From assembly GCF_024793945.1 (NCBI RefSeq), contig NZ_JANUSD010000009.1:124001-188000 (forward strand): 64,000 bases of DNA. The letters run 5' to 3'. This DNA is from Emticicia fluvialis. Its GTDB lineage: Bacteria > Bacteroidota > Bacteroidia > Cytophagales > Spirosomataceae. The notes beneath the pieces were generated by a model that was given only the letters and a program-made list of their open reading frames with translations, was not told the DNA's origin and made no database searches. Positions 62,877 to 64,000 of this stretch are shown piece by piece; position 1 is the stretch's first letter, and every line of letters begins with the position of its first letter. The translations under genes were made by a program, and so were the position numbers.

Positions 62877-63884
62877 CTAGATAAGTGTTGCAAAGTATTT
62901 TACGGTTCTAACCAATTGGCTAACGTAGCTCATTTCGTTATCATACCAGCTAACAGTTTTTACCAGTTGTTTATCACCAACGGTAACAACTTTGGTTTGC
63001 GTGGCATCAAACAAACTTCCGTAAGTAATACCAATGATATCGCTACTTACAATTTCATCTTCATTATAGCCAAAGCTTTCATTGCTTGCTGCTTTCATTG
63101 CGGCGTTAACCTCTTGCAATGTAACAGTTTTTTCAAGAACAACAGTCAACTCTGTTAAGCTACCAGTAATAGTTGGTACACGTTGCGCACCACCATCCAG
63201 TTTACCTTTCAACTCAGGCAATACAAGGCCAATTGCTTTGGCAGCACCAGTACTGTTAGGTACAATGTTAGCTGCGGCAGCTCTTGCTCTGCGTAGATCG
63301 CCTTTCGGATGCGGCGCATCTAGTGTATTTTGGTCGTTAGTGTAGGCGTGAACGGTTGTCATGCTTCCAAGCACAATACCGAAGTTATCGTTAAGGGCTT
63401 TTGCCATCGGAGCCAGACAGTTGGTAGTACAACTTGCACAACTGATGATGGTTTCGCTACCGTCAAGAATGTTGTGGTTTACGTTGTACACAATCGTCTT
63501 AAGGTCACCGGTTGCAGGTGCGCTGATAATTACTCTTTTAGCGCCGGCAGTTAAGTGAGCAGCGGCTTTATCTTTATCAGTAAAGAATCCTGTACATTCA
63601 AGTACAACATCTACTTCATGAGTACCCCAAGGAATCTCAGCCGGATTTCTTTGCGCATAGATTTTAATTTCTTCACCATTTACTATTACGCTATTGTCAG
63701 TAGACTTTACTTCGGCATCAAATCGACCCTGGGCACTATCATATTTTAGTAAATGAGCTAGTACCGAAGGACTCGTTAAATCGTTAATCGCAACTACATC
63801 AATTCCTTCCATGTTGTAAATCTGGCGATAGGCAAGTCTACCAATTCGGCCAAATCCATTAATAGCTACTTTAATTTTAGACAT
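62877..63884 (-). CDS. gapA: Glyceraldehyde-3-phosphate dehydrogenase, type I
   Basis: A 335-residue NAD-dependent enzyme of glycolysis and gluconeogenesis. The N-terminal Rossmann motif is INGFGRIGRLAYR. The catalytic cysteine is in ISCASCTTNCLAPMAK near residue 152, and the phosphate-binding segment is TVHAYTNDQNTLDAPH with RRARAAAANIVPNSTGAAKAIG. The C-terminus has SWYDNEMSYVSQLVRTV. All family motifs are present; the coenzyme is predicted to be NAD, from the type I family only. The promoter lies beyond 63884 but no convincing one was seen in the last 100 bases. Confidence 0.96.
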   Translation of the reverse strand: MSKIKVAINGFGRIGRLAYRQIYNMEGIDVVAINDLTSPSVLAHLLKYDSAQGRFDAEVKSTDNSVIVNGEEIKIYAQRNPAEIPWGTHEVDVVLECTGFFTDKDKAAAHLTAGAKRVIISAPATGDLKTIVYNVNHNILDGSETIISCASCTTNCLAPMAKALNDNFGIVLGSMTTVHAYTNDQNTLDAPHPKGDLRRARAAAANIVPNSTGAAKAIGLVLPELKGKLDGGAQRVPTITGSLTELTVVLEKTVTLQEVNAAMKAASNESFGYNEDEIVSSDIIGITYGSLFDATQTKVVTVGDKQLVKTVSWYDNEMSYVSQLVRTVKYFATLI

Positions 63885-64000
63885 TTTAAAATATATTGGT
63901 TTAAGTGGTACGATTTTGCAAGTTAAGAAGATTTTTTCTATTCACGAAAAGAGAGCTTATTTTAAGGATTAAATATTGGTAATATTCAATGAAAGCTTCC

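Overview
The window looks like chromosomal DNA of a Bacteroidota bacterium, probably of the Cytophagales type (order uncertain). The signs are a short principal sigma factor starting MRQLKI, a C-terminal type IX secretion sorting domain on a secreted metalloprotease, a START-like domain protein, a CCDC81-type HU/SPOR protein, menaquinone synthesis, and promoters of the form TTTG-N20-TAnnTTTG in front of tRNA genes. The sequence is AT-leaning, and many simple hairpin terminators separate converging genes. No transposase, integrase, rRNA or CRISPR array was seen.

Layout. 1-2.8 kb: the end of a deoxynucleoside kinase gene, an LptF/LptG permease, a START-like protein and tRNA-Met. 2.8-9.5 kb: a gene-poor accessory stretch with an AlbA_2/RecG-like regulator convergent with a degenerate sigma-54-type AAA+ protein, then a VOC protein and a small unknown protein, separated by long AT-rich gaps. 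9.5-24 kb: housekeeping and small regulators (holA, acpH, slyD, comEB, pappalysin-like protease, phoH, dnaB, rlmD, a TPR-SH3 membrane protein, two identical tRNA-Lys genes, ArsR, XRE and HxlR regulators, a thioredoxin-like protein).

24.2-43.8 kb: eight consecutive minus-strand genes that form the most unusual part of the window. In transcription order they encode a soluble ComEC-type metallo-beta-lactamase protein, a 1467-residue beta-rich protein with a DUF6603-like domain, proteins of 741 and 1349 residues of unknown family, a 1157-residue Ig-like/beta-propeller protein, two tandem paralogues of about 350 residues, and a phosphatidylserine decarboxylase with an extra N-terminal domain. None starts with a recognisable signal peptide. 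The first four genes are separated by only 2-15 bases. I do not recognise this set as a described system; its function is unknown and a lipid- or membrane-linked role is only a hypothesis.

44-64 kb: core genes again. These are tRNA-Leu, rpsO-pnp, rpoD, menD, a TPR lipoprotein, a secreted M61 peptidase, a probable envelope operon (1003-residue TPR protein, outer-membrane barrel, HU/SPOR protein), a TonB-like protein, folC, trmB and gapA.

Many start codons were moved from upstream TTG/GTG codons to the first ATG that fits the family or the signal peptide; each case is noted in its entry.
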